Of a DNA stretch of 64,000 nt, positions 11,886 to 23,220 are shown piece after piece. The stretch is from assembly GCA_018857735.1 (NCBI GenBank), contig JABMCL010001901.1:298501-362500 (forward strand), written 5' to 3'. Under the pieces are notes generated by a model. The model ran no database searches, was not told the DNA's origin, and saw only the letters and a program-made list of their open reading frames with translations. This stretch comes from Alviniconcha marisindica (Eukaryota; Mollusca; Gastropoda; Provannidae). How positions within the stretch are numbered: position 1 is the stretch's first letter; every line of letters starts with the position of its first letter. The translations under genes were made by a program, and so were the position numbers.

Positions 11886-12060
11886 GGGCCCATACGTATG
11901 AAGAGTAAATAGCCCCCCTAATCGCGTTTATATTCCAAGCGGTAACGACAATGAACAAATCAGCATATGTTGAGTGTACGGTTCGGACTATCCGGCCGGC
12001 CTAAACGCGTTTAAAGTTATAGCCTCATTTCTCTACCGGGAACAAAAAGAGGACTTATCG
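11886..12060 (+). repeat. Dispersed repeat R3, copy 1
   Basis: Matches the reverse complement of 40190-40352: gggcccatacgtatg, aaatagcccccctaatcgcg, ccggcctaaacgcgttt and aaagttatagcctcattt. Two outward-facing GCGTTTA/TAAACGC-type blocks lie inside each copy. Class unknown. Confidence 0.7.
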
Positions 12061-12720
12061 ACTGTCCAGCTAACTGGGCTTCGAGGTTATTCGCCTTTAA
12101 TTTTATTTGCTCTTCGTACATGTGGGCCCTGCTAATGACGCACAGTAGCAAACACAAGGTTCAGCTGTTCGGAAGAATGAGAGAAAATGCAGTCTGAGGA
12201 CTGGTTATGATCTCGACTTTTGAACAGCGACACATAATCTTCAAATGTTATTGATAATCTTCAACAAACTAGCATCCCAACTGTGGCCGAAACTGGTTTA
12301 CTAGTCGAAAATATAACGCACTACCGCTTTTTGAAGATTCGAATCCCACAATGACCGTGACCTCGAAGATAGTAACAAATGATTTTCAATTAACACTCCG
12401 TGTATAATGATGAACTAGCCTGACAAGATTGAATGCAAACGAAAAACAAACAAAACAACAACAAGAAAAAAGATCAAAGAGAAAGAAAAAAAAAGTAAAC
12501 ATAAAATAATAAAAAATAATAAATGAAAAAAGGAGGGGGGGGGGGAAGAAAAAGAAGAAGAAAAAGAAGAAAATGAAGAATAAGAAGGGAAAAAGAAAAA
12601 GAAAAAAAGAGAGCATACAACAGCTATGTGGTGGGCAGTAATTCGTTTGATGTTTCAAACCCCACAACATTCGCGACAGTACCTAAAACTTTTATAACGT
12701 CATTCTCTCTGCCATGCATG
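12061..12720. other. Unrecognised DNA with a weak tRNA-like B box
   Basis: At 12335-12350 gattcgaatccc resembles a pol III B box, with a poor A-box candidate (tggccgaaactgg) about 40 bp upstream. A long A/G-rich stretch (12480-12612) follows. Confidence 0.3.
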
Positions 12721-12753
<33 letters not shown>

Positions 12754-12776
12754 ACACACACACACACGCACGCACA

Positions 12777-12820
<44 letters not shown>

Positions 12821-12832
12821 CACTCGCACGCA

Positions 12833-12864
<32 letters not shown>

Positions 12865-12884
12865 CACACACAACAACAACAACA
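12721..12884 (+). repeat. AC/GCAC/AC/CAA compound microsatellite
   Basis: (AC)n broken once, about twenty GCAC units, (AC)n and then (CAA)n. Confidence 0.96.
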
Positions 12885-13434
12885 AAAACAAACAAAAAAC
12901 AAAAAACACTCATTTTTGAGCAATTGAGATGTGTAAGGACAGTGCTCCCCTTCCCCCGCCTTCTCCCTCCCCCCTTTCTTTTAAAAGTATTTGTTTAGGG
13001 TTTACGAAAAAATGCAAGGTTACAACAAACATAATCGAACAGGGTTCAGCGGTTAAGAAAACTTGTGAGGCACAAATATTCTTGATGACTGGAACCCTGA
13101 AACCTTTACCTAACTTTGTTCACAGCAATCCGCAATTTCTTTGGTAATTATATACCAGCATACAAAGATTTGTGTGAACTGCTTCAGAGGATACATGACA
13201 AATAAAAAAAATCGATGATTCAATCTCGTTTGAAGGTTCATACTCTCACACCAAACACCTAAGAAACATCAAATTCTGTTTTGGGGCAGACAGCCGCAGG
13301 CCCTATCTTTATCAATCTTCCGATGGCCAAAAGTATGCTGTAACTTTATCCCCAAGCAAAAAATGTCCACTTACCTGTGTAACAAATTCCAGACATCATT
13401 ACAACCCGCTTAAAACGACTCGAGGAAAGGACCA

Positions 13435-13467
<33 letters not shown>

Positions 13468-13941
13468 CAGACAGACACAGAAACAGACTAGAACTCAGAA
13501 TGACAGATATCCCTTCAAACTTTCACTCTCGCTTACATCTTCAATAGTCAAGCAAATTAGTCTGCACTCAGGCGCGCGGAGGATGCTATTTTGAGGAGAA
13601 GGGTTATGGTGACGCGCAGTACATCTTACTGTTGAGAGAATGTTCCACAAGCAGCAGCCCTCTACACACATTCATACACATACACACGCATGCCCCTCCC
13701 CACCCCCCCAACACACACACACATACACACACGGACATACATACACCAACTACCCACACATGCATACCACAACCACACCACACACACACCACACCGACCT
13801 GTCGTGTCCTTTCTGTACATGTGACGTAAACGACACTAGGAATTCCCTTTGAGCGTCGTCATTGTATTATCCGTACACCTTTCATGGTAGTGAAACTATT
13901 ACATCTTTCGATGCAACACGTACGTTCTCTGCCGAGGTAAT

Positions 13942-13944
<3 letters not shown>
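12885..13944. other. No gene; two simple-sequence stretches
   Basis: Holds GA/GACA repeats at 13434-13490 and an imperfect AC-rich stretch at 13660-13795. By position this is probably intron of the complexin gene. Confidence 0.4.

Positions 13945-14001
<57 letters not shown>
13945..14001 (+). repeat. (CT)n microsatellite
   Basis: About 28 CT dinucleotides with one interruption. Confidence 0.97.
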
Positions 14002-14527
14002 TTGTTACAGTTTGCCCTATGTTGCCCTGTGCTAAGTGTCTTAAGAGTGCAATTTATCCCGCCAAAATTTCACATATTTTCAAGCCTTTTTCATCCAGCA
14101 ATGAAAATAGTGATAAATTTGCAAGTCTGTACAAAGCTTCTATGTTACGTAGCATTTTAAATTCCTAATGCAAACGCATTGTTGTTAGTTTGTTGGTTTT
14201 CCTTTTCATGTGCATAATTAGTATGTACTATGAGGTGATATATATATGCCATCCATCTACATCCTTTCATGAGGGACTATGGCCTAAAATTAATCAATCT
14301 TACTTACCCTTATGTTGTTTTGTCTGATCTCCACAGACTCGCTTTGTCCTGCGGGTCCAGCTAGTGACTCGTACACAGTACGATGACGACAATCCCAACT
14401 ACAAGGGTTAAGTTTTACCTTCCTCCTCCGTTCTTCTCTGCATTCAGCAAAAAGCCTGCAGAAGATTTCGCACAGGCAGAGCCTTGTGTTTGAAGGAACA
14501 AAAGACCACAACGTCAAGTCCACTCAC
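14002..14527 (-). other. Probable first intron region of complexin
   Basis: Lies directly downstream (minus strand) of the splice donor at 14527. It is not repetitive. At 14419-14455 a 37-base segment is bounded by ttctgcag and gtaaaact on the minus strand and could be a microexon, but its translation does not resemble complexin and I do not call it. Confidence 0.4.
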
Positions 14528-14528
14528 C
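14520..14528 (-). promoter_or_regulatory. Splice donor of the complexin exon
   Basis: AAG|GTGAGTG on the minus strand, close to the consensus MAG|GTRAGT. It falls in phase 1, as expected after the VKG codons. Confidence 0.8.
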
Positions 14529-14582
14529 TTTGACGGAGCTCAGCTTGTCTCCAACCATCTGCTTCGCGATGAAAGCCGCCAT
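14528..14582 (-). CDS. cplx: Complexin, first coding exon
   Basis: Complexin is a small cytosolic presynaptic protein that binds assembled SNARE complexes and both clamps and promotes synaptic vesicle fusion. Read from 14582 leftward, this exon encodes MAAFIAKQMVGDKLSSVK plus one base of the next codon. This matches the N-terminus of invertebrate complexins (the Drosophila protein starts MAAFIAKQMVG). The exon ends AAG followed by GTGAGTG at 14527-14521, a strong splice donor, in phase 1. The ATG is the first one in the exon. The SNARE-binding helix (KHRKMEEEREKMRQ-like) and C-terminus are encoded by later exons that should lie at lower coordinates. I did not find them in 1-14500, so they are probably outside the window. 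Identity rests on 18 residues, but the match is long, starts at Met and stops at a donor. Confidence 0.87.
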
Positions 14583-14827
14583 GACTGAGCCGGGACCTCG
14601 GGATGAGACCAGAGAAGTCGGACACTACACGGCGACAAGGGGCCTGGAGGCAGCAGCAGCAGCAGCAGCAGTACCAGCAGCAGCAGCAGTAGCAGACACG
14701 GCTGCTCGTCTTCAATGAGGATGGATTGATGTCAGCTCTCAAAGGCTTCCGCAGGCCAATTACCGCTATCCACTGTGGACCCGTGTTGACGCTCTCAGCC
14801 TAATTAAGCCCTTTTGTCGCCGAGGTT
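14583..14827 (-). other. 5' UTR part of the complexin exon
   Basis: On the minus strand, ctcctctttctt and cttccacacag form a strong pyrimidine tract and acceptor ending at 14828, so the exon probably runs 14827-14528 (300 bases) with 245 bases of 5' UTR. No ATG occurs between the acceptor and the complexin start. The UTR carries CTG repeats (14649-14697). If the acceptor is used, a non-coding first exon and the promoter lie further right. Confidence 0.6.
14649..14697 (-). repeat. (CTG)n repeat in the complexin 5' UTR
   Basis: On the minus strand: CTACTG, then CTG repeats broken by GGTA, then CTG repeats. It should be transcribed in the UTR. Confidence 0.85.
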
Positions 14828-15639
14828 CTGTGTGGAAGAGAAGAAAGAGGAGCGTGTGAGGGAGGAGCAGGCTGAGGTAGGTGAGGGACTATTGCATTAA
14901 CAGGCCATTTGGGGCTTGTCGGCCGGGGGATGCGGCGCAACGGCAGCTTTGGGCGGCAGCGAGAGAGCAGTGTACTGCGCTGCAATTCCGTAAGTGCATG
15001 TCGCACTATGCAATGCGTAAGTTATGTCACGACGTGCAATGATTTGCGATTATATATTAATCAATTCAATATCGTATATGCCGGTGTATACGTACTAGCT
15101 CGTTATGCTCACTTTTTTCACAGTATTGTTCTCAGTTTTGGATGTGGCAATGGAACAATTTCTAATCAGAGTGACACAATGAAGTGCTTGCGTTTGTCTC
15201 AGTGTGAGTTTGCTCCTAGAACTGGGATCCGACTCTGAAGGCAGAATTGTGAACACGCTATTGGGACTGAATGACTGAATCACACACATACACACGCAAC
15301 CACGCACGCACGCACGCACGCACGCCGCTTTGGCACAGACAACTTCTGTTGAGTGGTATTTAACCCACACAGTCTTCCGCATGACCTCATTGTTTCAGAT
15401 CACGGCTGTGGGGCACTTGTGCGATAAGCTGATTCCGCCGATGAAGGGATTTGATTAATCCCCCCACCCCACCCCACCCCCCAAAAAAGGGAAAGAAGAA
15501 AGAAAACAAGCAAGTTCTGGTAGCTAGTGAGTACAGCTGCATGGGATATAGCAAGGGTGAACATCGCCGCTGGGTGATGCCACTCTGCCCCCATAATAGT
15601 CAACTGTACAAGTCAGCTTATATATCAAGTCAGCTCTCT
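14828..15639. other. Upstream flank or 5' UTR intron of complexin
   Basis: Begins with the acceptor tract at 14828-14870. Contains AC/GCAC repeats (15281-15325) and a C-rich piece (15461-15485). No TATA or initiator motif stands out. Confidence 0.4.
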
Positions 15640-15815
15640 TTTCTCTTCAGAAAATGTAGTTTCGGTGGACACTAATCATGACTTTGCCCCCCCCCCCCCC
15701 CCGCCCCCCTCCTCCTTCCAACTAATCAAACCTTAAAATGGCTCATGTCCGTCTTAATGCAGTCATTCTTGGTGGTGACAGCGTAGCGTTAGGTGCAGTC
15801 TCCCTCCTCCCCTTC
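15640..15815 (+). mobile_element. SINE S2, body and tail without head
   Basis: Matches the minus strand of 49545-49700: tctcttcagaaa, tggacact, tttgcccc, cgtcttaatgcag, tcattc, ggtggtga, gtagcg and cagtctcc in order. The tRNA-like head seen in the other copy is missing. A C-rich run at 15687-15710 interrupts this copy. Confidence 0.7.
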
Positions 15816-16844
15816 TCCTGGGATCTCGGTCCCCGCCAGTACCTCTCCGGAGACAACTCGGCTTTAAACACGACACAGTTTTGTTCGTTGTCTTGAATTC
15901 CCTGAGGCTGGGCAGAGACGGTGGTGTCACTTTAAAGCCAAGGCTACACTGTCACCCCCAGAAAGATTCTGACATACGAGGGAAGCGCCTGTTTGACTGA
16001 CCATCCTGACATGGCTCCGAAAAGGCTAGGCAAAATTAATGTGATCGTGCATCCTCTCATTTTGGGAGCAGCAATTACAAAGTAATCTGGACCATAATAT
16101 AATTACAGCAACAGGCATTACACACGGGTAGCTCAGTTTACGTTCTCGCACATCTTCTTGTACCGAAGAGCCTGCAAAGAGAGGTCATTAATATCTTGTA
16201 GTTGTTATTTTCGTCCTTAATAGCACAGTTTGCATTCTCACTGAATCGTACATTTTTTCCCAGAACAGCCTGCAAAGAAGTCATTACTCTGTAGAAAAGA
16301 TAATCATCCCCTATATTTAGAAACTCGGGATCAGTTGCTCAAACCCCAGTCTCGCGGTAACAAGTGCGAAAAGAAAAAGCGAACAGTCAGAGTCCGTCAT
16401 CCAATTTCTTTCCCGACCATTTCGTTCGCGTGGGAACGCAGAAATTCTAATCTTCAGAAACACAAACAGCTCCAAGTGTCGCAGTTGCTTCCTTACGCTT
16501 CGCTGGGCTCACTTTCTCTCCCATCCGACTGGGCTTTTTTCTTTCTTTCTTTTTCGCAATCAGCAGAATGGCGTACGGCTGAAATATTTTCCACGAACCC
16601 ATGGCGAGACTCGCTTTTCCCCCAAAAGATAAAAAGAATTATCGATTGACGCCCATATTCAAGCGACACGCTTGTCTACTTCAGCTTTTAGCGCGTCGTG
16701 TTTCTCGTGTCATTATAGATTGCTGCTCAGAATGCTGGCGTTATTCTCTGTTCTCTGACACCATCGTCATTCGGACGGAGCCCCCCTTCCTCCCCGTGGC
16801 TCTTAAAATACAAGTCTAAACCACCATGAGGCAGTCATGGGCAC
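15816..16844. other. No recognisable feature
   Basis: Apparently unique sequence with no coding motif. Confidence 0.4.
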
Positions 16845-16905
16845 TCTCGCTTACGTCCTCCGCGTCGGCGTACTGCGGACGCAGAAATTAATATCCCTTC
16901 CCACC
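16845..16905 (-). repeat. Dispersed repeat R1, fragment
   Basis: The reverse complement holds ttaatttctgcgtccg followed by cagtacgc, the R1 end motif. Confidence 0.6.
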
Positions 16906-17467
16906 CACCACAACCCCCCTCTGCGGAACCAAGATCTACAAAAACGTTCTCTGCAGCCACAATTCTGCTTTTCTCATTCAGACTTTCGCATTTTATTCAA
17001 CTTCATTTTCCCGTCGAACTCTCTTCCAGTGTAAAGTGTCGCGTACGACGAGACGAGATTTTTACTTGTGCGTGTGACCAGATGTTTTTAAGTTTGATCT
17101 TGACCTGACAGCGGTTGACCGAGCGTTACTTATGAAGACTCCATCTCCTCTACTTATCACTGGTGTGAGGTGGGCAACACACACACACACACACACACAC
17201 AACTGAAGCGGAAGGCAGGAATGCTGGACCACTCACAAACAACGCCGAAATGCCGTTTTCGTCACATACAACTGAAAATCAGCTCTTCATACTACCATAA
17301 AATCAACGGTACCTTCAGTAGCTTGCTTTCTCCAGGGGACGATCATTCTCTGCATGATTCTTGCTGGCACGGGTCAAGCGCATTTTCAATTAAGAACTCG
17401 TCTCAGGGGAAACAATTATACGGTCTAGCTGTAAGCGCGGTGTCGTCACCAAGACTGTCGATTGCAG
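16906..17467. other. No recognisable feature
   Basis: Contains one short AC tract (17176-17201). Confidence 0.4.
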
Positions 17468-17488
17468 TGTGTGTGTGTGGTGTGGTGT

Positions 17489-17540
<52 letters not shown>

Positions 17541-17633
17541 TGTGCGTGTGTGTCTGTGTGCTTGTGCGTGCGCGTACGTGCGTGCGTGCGTGTGTGTGTG
17601 TGCGCGCGCGCACGCGTACGTGCGTGCGTGCAT
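17468..17633 (+). repeat. GT/GCGT/GC compound microsatellite
   Basis: GT repeats, imperfect GTGCTTGT section, GCGT tetranucleotides and a short CGCG stretch. Confidence 0.95.
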
Positions 17634-19124
17634 GTGTTATCCGGGGCCGGGCGGGATTGGGCAAAGAGAGGGGTGGGGGGGAGGGGGAAGGACTGAACTC
17701 GCAATCGCCAAGTAATTGTATTGTCCAGACACAAAAAGAAAGAAATGGAACTCTTCTTGTCAGATGTAAATGGGGCGCTCTAGGTCTCGTGCAGATGTGC
17801 CTGTGTGTGGGGGGGGGGGGGAGGGCATGCATATTCATTAGACCTTTCACGCCGTTATAGCTCGGGCGGGCAAGCAATGCAGAATATGCCCCGTGGCTAC
17901 AGTTTAACGGCAGCTCCTGGCTCAGTGTAAACACGCCGCGTGACTGTGGCTTGGAAGCCTGTGACCCACTGTTAACATAATGTCGCATGACCGCACTTTG
18001 AAATTGGTCTATTGCTCATGCAGGCGGTCATCGCACGTCTGGCCGACTCGGTGTCAGCAAGTTCCGTCTCTCGTCACATTTAATACTCCTAACAAACACT
18101 GGAACATTGTGTGTGTGTTTTTAAAGTTGATTTAACCCTACATTTTTTTGTCCTCGGGTCAGTTCCTTACACCTCACACTGGACCAGTGTACTGCACAAA
18201 CTGCACGAGGAAGCACCGCAGAATCAATGCAATCACGACGGCCGCAAGAAAACCCCACAAAACCAACAAAACAAAACAAAAATAACTCGAGCTCTGTCAC
18301 AGACCAGCACACAATGTGCGACCCCGATCTAAAAGCTAACTCGTGTAGAAGGAGATCCACGCTTTGCCCCAACAACAGTGAAGCCAGCATTAAATATGGA
18401 CCACAAGCGACTCGCGCACAGCGGAAGTGGAACGGGCGGTGGGGGACCGGGAAGGTGGGTGGGGGATGGAGGGGGGTGGAGACACTTCTGATAGTAGGGT
18501 ATGCCAATCACGCTTGGCGTCACATCGTCCACAGAGAGGAACTCGCCATGGCAACGCTCGTATCCGGAAGCCAATCGGTCAAGGTCTGACGGAATGCTTC
18601 TAGGACGAGACAAAAGCGGCAAGGTCGACGTTCCTCGCAAAGTGCGGGCCGCTTACTACGTGGATCCTGGTAGAGGCGGCTGTGGTTTGCAAATAAACGG
18701 AACAATCGAAAGACGTGGAAGCTCTCAACTTGCCATTTTACACAAACGATGGAAGTGTTGAACTGTTGAGGACCGGAAACCTAAGTGACGCCAAGTGCGG
18801 AAGACGACATTTTTTGAACAAAACTGATTCGCTGGTTAACATCGGCTGACGCGCTCTCCACGAAGGCCGGTCCGAACAAGTATGACTGCTGCTCGGCACA
18901 ACTTGACGAAGACACACAAAACGCACTGATTGGAAAAGCTCGACCCAAGAAGCTTGAATAGCCACAATTTGTACAAAGCACAATCTCACGCACCGTTTCG
19001 AAAAGCCTCTCCTCCTAACTGACTAAGTATGCTACTCGGCACAAGTTGTTGAAGACACATTGTTGGAAGAGTCCATCTCCAAAACATACTACTCCGCACA
19101 ATTTTATGAAGACAAAAACACATG
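17634..19124. other. No gene recognised
   Basis: Two weak repeat relics (around 18880-18920 and 19020-19115) share cggcacaa, gttgaagacaca and similar blocks, suggesting a very old tandem repeat. A G run sits at 17809-17822. Confidence 0.4.
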
Positions 19125-19125
19125 A

Positions 19126-19157
<32 letters not shown>

Positions 19158-19174
19158 GCGCGCGTGTGTGTGTG
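19125..19174 (+). repeat. GT/GCGT microsatellite
   Basis: Short GT, GCGT, GC and GT runs. Confidence 0.9.
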
Positions 19175-19255
19175 TTTATTTTTAGGTCACCCGTAGAAGA
19201 AGAAATAATTACGACTATTGAGGCATTATATCTAGGCCTAGAAGACTTTAAACAG

Positions 19256-19320
19256 ACCCCCCCCCCCCCACACACACACACTCTCACACACTCTCTCTCT
19301 CTCTCTCTTATATATATATA
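19256..19320 (+). repeat. C run, AC, CT and TA simple repeats
   Basis: Five different simple repeats in 65 bp. Confidence 0.9.
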
Positions 19321-20484
19321 AACCAGGCCCGATAAGTGTCAAAAGACAGGGCCATCTTTAAAAAAACGTTTGAGAAGACGCAAAAAAGAGTGGTGCTGCG
19401 AGGGAAGGGGGAAGAAGGGGGAAGGGGAGGATGCTAAAAGGAAACTCGGCCAGCACAGATTAACGAACAGTTTGTTGAGGCAGACAAGCCGTTCCTCCGT
19501 CTGCTCTTGAGCTGATTACCAGATGATGATTGCCAATAAACGAGGAATAAATGGATCAAGCGGACTGGTGGCCTTTGCAAAACGCGATCAGAGCAGCCGC
19601 TGAGTCGCGACAATCACCCTGCCAAGCTTATGCCTCATATTGTCATTACTAGTGCACAGGTTCTGGCAATCACCCCCAAGAGGGGTTTCCAAGTATTCCT
19701 CTGTATGTTGTTTGGGTTTGGAAAAGACCAACAAACGCTCAGTGCACTCAGTTAAATTGGTAAGACATTTCCTTTTCTTTTTTCAAACTCTTGTTAACCC
19801 TTCTTCCAAGCGCTGGACAAGAAAACAACAGCTCAACCAAACAAAAAAAGAAGAAGGTTATTTCGCTTCTCATATCATTTTTTATCGTTTTTAACCGTTG
19901 TTTAAGCGTCGTTTTGTAGCTTTTAAACAAAGGGGACTACACTCGAAAATTTGCAGATTGTGTGTCTGTGTCATAATAAATAAGCGTTCGTCTGAACCTT
20001 TTATGTGTTTGGATCTTGTTAACCCTAAAAAGGGTAAGCAAGTACGTTGATTGGTGTTTTACACCCTAAAAAGGGACCAAGGGAGTTTCAACGATCTCGC
20101 TTGAACGACTTCCAAGAAAATACCAACATTTAAGGTTTTTGACAATGCATTAAATACGTGAAGTAGCTCTTCCAACAGGAGAGAAAGAAGAAGAAGAAAC
20201 GCTTGTTACCAAAAGCACAATGCCAGTGCCAATGTCCACACATAGAATAGTAATTTTAGGGTTGAACTCGAACTTGGAGGGGGGAGGTAGGGGGTTGGGT
20301 GGGGGGGCGGTATGAAAATATAACGTTCATTTTCACCTTCCCCACATCGCCAGCCCAAGTTGGGGGCACTGCGGATAACAAATTAATGTCCCTACTGCTG
20401 AGAAACCCGAGCTGTGTAGAACAGATCATAACACAGTTCTGCAAGCTTGTTTTTTGCCTACTGTCTGGAACTCTGAAGTTCTAG
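19321..20484. other. No recognisable feature
   Basis: Mostly AT-rich unique DNA; short duplication of ccctaaaaaggg near 20025 and 20063. Confidence 0.4.
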
Positions 20485-20870
20485 TTTCTCCTTCCCGGTT
20501 CATCTAATTTGTGTCCATAAAATCCTCTTCTAACATAGAGTGACGCGCGCAATGAAAATTAGCCATTTAAAATTGTCAATGCTCAGCCGACAAATGTCAT
20601 ACCTTGGCACCGCTTGCAAAATCACATGTAAGAGTTTGCGTTGACTCACCGTCCACAACAAAGTCACGTTATGCTGGAAGCCAACAGGGAAGTAAAAAAG
20701 TAATTGGTCCCAGTTAAGCTTACTAGTCAAACCAAGGCAAGTGAATCGCGGAAAAAGAACCCTGATTGAGACAGGAAGGCAGAAGTTCAAAGGCAGAATT
20801 CCTGGCAGCAGGCGAAGCATGCTAGCCAATACTCTGACCTACTCCAGGCTTGATAGCTCTGAATTCAGAA
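20485..20870. repeat. Dispersed repeat R1, two fragments in opposite orientation
   Basis: 20485-20545 (cccggttcatctaattt, aaaatcctcttctaacata, gagtgacg) matches 57700-57750 in the same orientation, where R1 is on the minus strand. 20740-20860 (ggaaggcagaagttc, gaattcctggcag, ggcgaagcatg, tctgacctactccagg) is a plus-strand R1 copy like 46263-46380. Confidence 0.65.
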
Positions 20871-21049
20871 CAGAATGGCCTTTAAAAATTCGCATAAACA
20901 TTGTCCTAAATAAACATTTGGCCTTTTGTCAAGTCTCAAACCACATTTCTTATGTTCCCAAAATACAGGGCCAGGTCAACAGTAGGATTATACATGCCTA
21001 GTCTAGCCGTGTATGATATAATCGTACAAAGTCTGAATTTGGCTGGTTC
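20871..21049. other. No recognisable feature
   Basis: Unique stretch before the 50-bp array. Confidence 0.4.
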
Positions 21050-21775
21050 AGTTGACATGATTGCGATCTTGAACTAAGGCAGACATGTCAGTCCTAACCG
21101 TCTGACACTATTGTGATCTTGAACTAAGGCAAACATGTCAATCTTAACCGTTTGACACTATTGTGATCTTGAACTGAGGTAAAGACGTCAGTTTTAACCG
21201 TTTGACACTATTGTGATCTTGAACTGAGATAAAGACGTCAATCTTAACCGTTTGACACTACTGTGATCTTGGACTAAGGTAAACACGTCAGTCTTAACCG
21301 TTTGACACTATTGTGATCTTGGACTACGGTAAACACGTCAGTCTTAACCGTTTGACACTATTGTGATCTTGGACTACGGTAAACACGTCAGTCTTAACCG
21401 TTTGACACTATTGTGATCTTGGACTAAGGTAAACACGTCAGTCTTAACCGTTTGACACTGCTGTGATCTTGGACTACGGTAAACACGTCAGTCTTAACCG
21501 TTTGACACTATTGTGATCTTGGACTACGGTAAACACGTCAGTCTTAACCGTTTGACACTACTTTTGATCTTGGACTAAGGTAAACACGTCAGTCTTAACC
21601 GTTTGGCACCGCTGTGATCTTGGACTACGGTAAACACGTCAGTCTTAACCGTTTGACACTATTGTGATCTTGGACTAAGGTAAACACGTCAGTCTTAACC
21701 GTTTGACACTGCTGTGATCTTGGGCTACGGTAAACACGTCAGTCTTAACTGTTTGACACTCTTGAACTAAGGCAA
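21050..21775 (+). repeat. 50-bp minisatellite, about 14 copies
   Basis: tttgacacta starts at 21151, 21201, 21251, 21301, 21351 and 21401, an exact 50-bp period. The unit contains ttgtgatcttggactacgg, taaacacgtcagtcttaacc and gtttgacac. Central units are nearly identical, whereas units at both edges diverge (gaactaaggcaaacatg), the pattern expected from homogenisation by unequal exchange in the middle. Confidence 0.95.
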
Positions 21776-22639
21776 AGACGCTGAAATTTGCATGACCAGA
21801 CATGACTCAAGGCATTACCAATAATATTGTATATTATACAAAGTTTAACCTCGCCGGTTAAAACTTACGAGAAATACTACAGAAATACTGTCTTCAACGT
21901 CAACTGCTTGATACCGACCTGACCTCGAAAAATGTCAAAGTCAATTAAATTGGTACGGCCAACTGGTAAGAAACCGATATGTACTCATAAGTCCATGCTA
22001 AGTTCTACGGTCAGACAAAATTTGACATGATGACGTTTAGAACGTCCAACAAACTCTCGTTAAGGCTGAAGAGCTCACACAAGGACCAACAGACTCACGC
22101 AACCACGCAGGCAATCGCAGTAGCTATATTCAGGAGGCCTGAGCATGGTGTGGAAAGTATGGTGTGGGCGCCTTACACAATAACAAACAATGGCCAGCCT
22201 GTCCAACGAACGCGGGACATTTTCCTTCAGCAGAGCAATGATGCTGCTCACGAAATGCGGAAATGCTTCCCTGGGGGAAGGCAAAGAGCCATAGCGGAAT
22301 GGTGCCGTCCAGACGCTAATGAAATTAATGAAACAGTGGAGCCTCGACACTAAGGCACAGTTCCAGTCTCGTAACTATACGTAGAGAAGTAAGCCGTAGG
22401 CTGCCGAATTGAAGTTTACATAACACGCTTTTGTTCTTTCTTTCTTTTTACGTAACAATATATATAATATTTCGCGTCCTTTCCCCCCCACCCCCCACCC
22501 CACCTCACCACCCCAATCCCGTTCCCTCCCGCTCGGCCACACGGTGCACGCACGTCTTATCTGTTGATTGTCCACTACATGTTTAGTCTGTAAATCGTGT
22601 TTAAACTCACTCTGGGTCTGGTAAAGGATATTTGTTATA
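21776..22639. other. No recognisable feature
   Basis: An open frame of 108 codons at 22027-22353 has no motif I recognise. A C-rich run lies at 22482-22520. Confidence 0.4.
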
Positions 22640-23220
22640 GAGGGGTTCCGCGCAACAGAAATGTCAACTTTCTTCCTCATTATCATCACCACCAACACCA
22701 TCATAATACAGGGCTTCCGCGCAAGAGACATGTCAGTATCATTCTCATCATTATGACAGTATAGGGCTTCCGCACAACTAGGTATACGTCATATTCATCA
22801 CCAACACCACCATCGTAGAGGCTTCCGTTCAGCAGATACGTCATCATCATCACCATCACTACCACCATCATCATGGTACAGGGCTTTCGCGCAACTAGAT
22901 TTGTCATCTTCATTACCAACACCACCATCGTTCAGGGCTTCCCCACAACATATATGTCATCATCACTATCGTCGCCGCCATCACCATCGTAGGGGGCTTC
23001 TGCGCAACAGATAACTATGTCTTTGCCATCATCATCACCAACACCATCATCGTGCATGGCTTCCGCACATCAGATACGTTATCATTATCAACAAAACCAT
23101 CACCACCATCACCACAACCTCGCAGGGTTTCGGCGCAGCAAATCAGCGACATGTCATCAGCATCATACAGTGTTACCTTGCTAAAGACATGTCACCACAA
23201 TCACCATAACCATCATTGTA
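22640..23220 (+). repeat. 60-bp minisatellite with internal CAT/CAC runs, about nine units
   Basis: A gggcttccgcgcaac-like anchor recurs near 22647, 22709, 22762, 22815, 22879, 22934, 22993, 23056 and 23123. Between anchors lie ATCATCACCAACACCACC-type trinucleotide runs of variable length. Confidence 0.85.

Noticed and set aside
14290..14523. 78-codon minus-strand frame with RRRK-rich segment, as complexin exon 2
   Set aside because: Superficially resembles the charged helix but lacks the KHRKMEEEREKMRQ-type motif and reads through predicted splice sites.
14524..14742. 72-codon minus-strand frame overlapping the complexin exon
   Set aside because: It is in a different frame from the conserved MAAFIAKQMVG start and consists mainly of the translated CTG repeat.
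18501..18761. 86-codon plus-strand frame with a basic, Gly-rich peptide
   Set aside because: No family motif, start context or splice signal that convinced me.
21050..21775. CRISPR-like array (regular 50-bp period)
   Set aside because: The whole unit repeats with no unique spacers, no cas genes are nearby and the DNA is eukaryotic. The same applies to 31330-32640 and 61406-62335.
22027..22353. 108-codon plus-strand open frame
   Set aside because: No recognisable domain and no supporting context; length is within chance for this much sequence.
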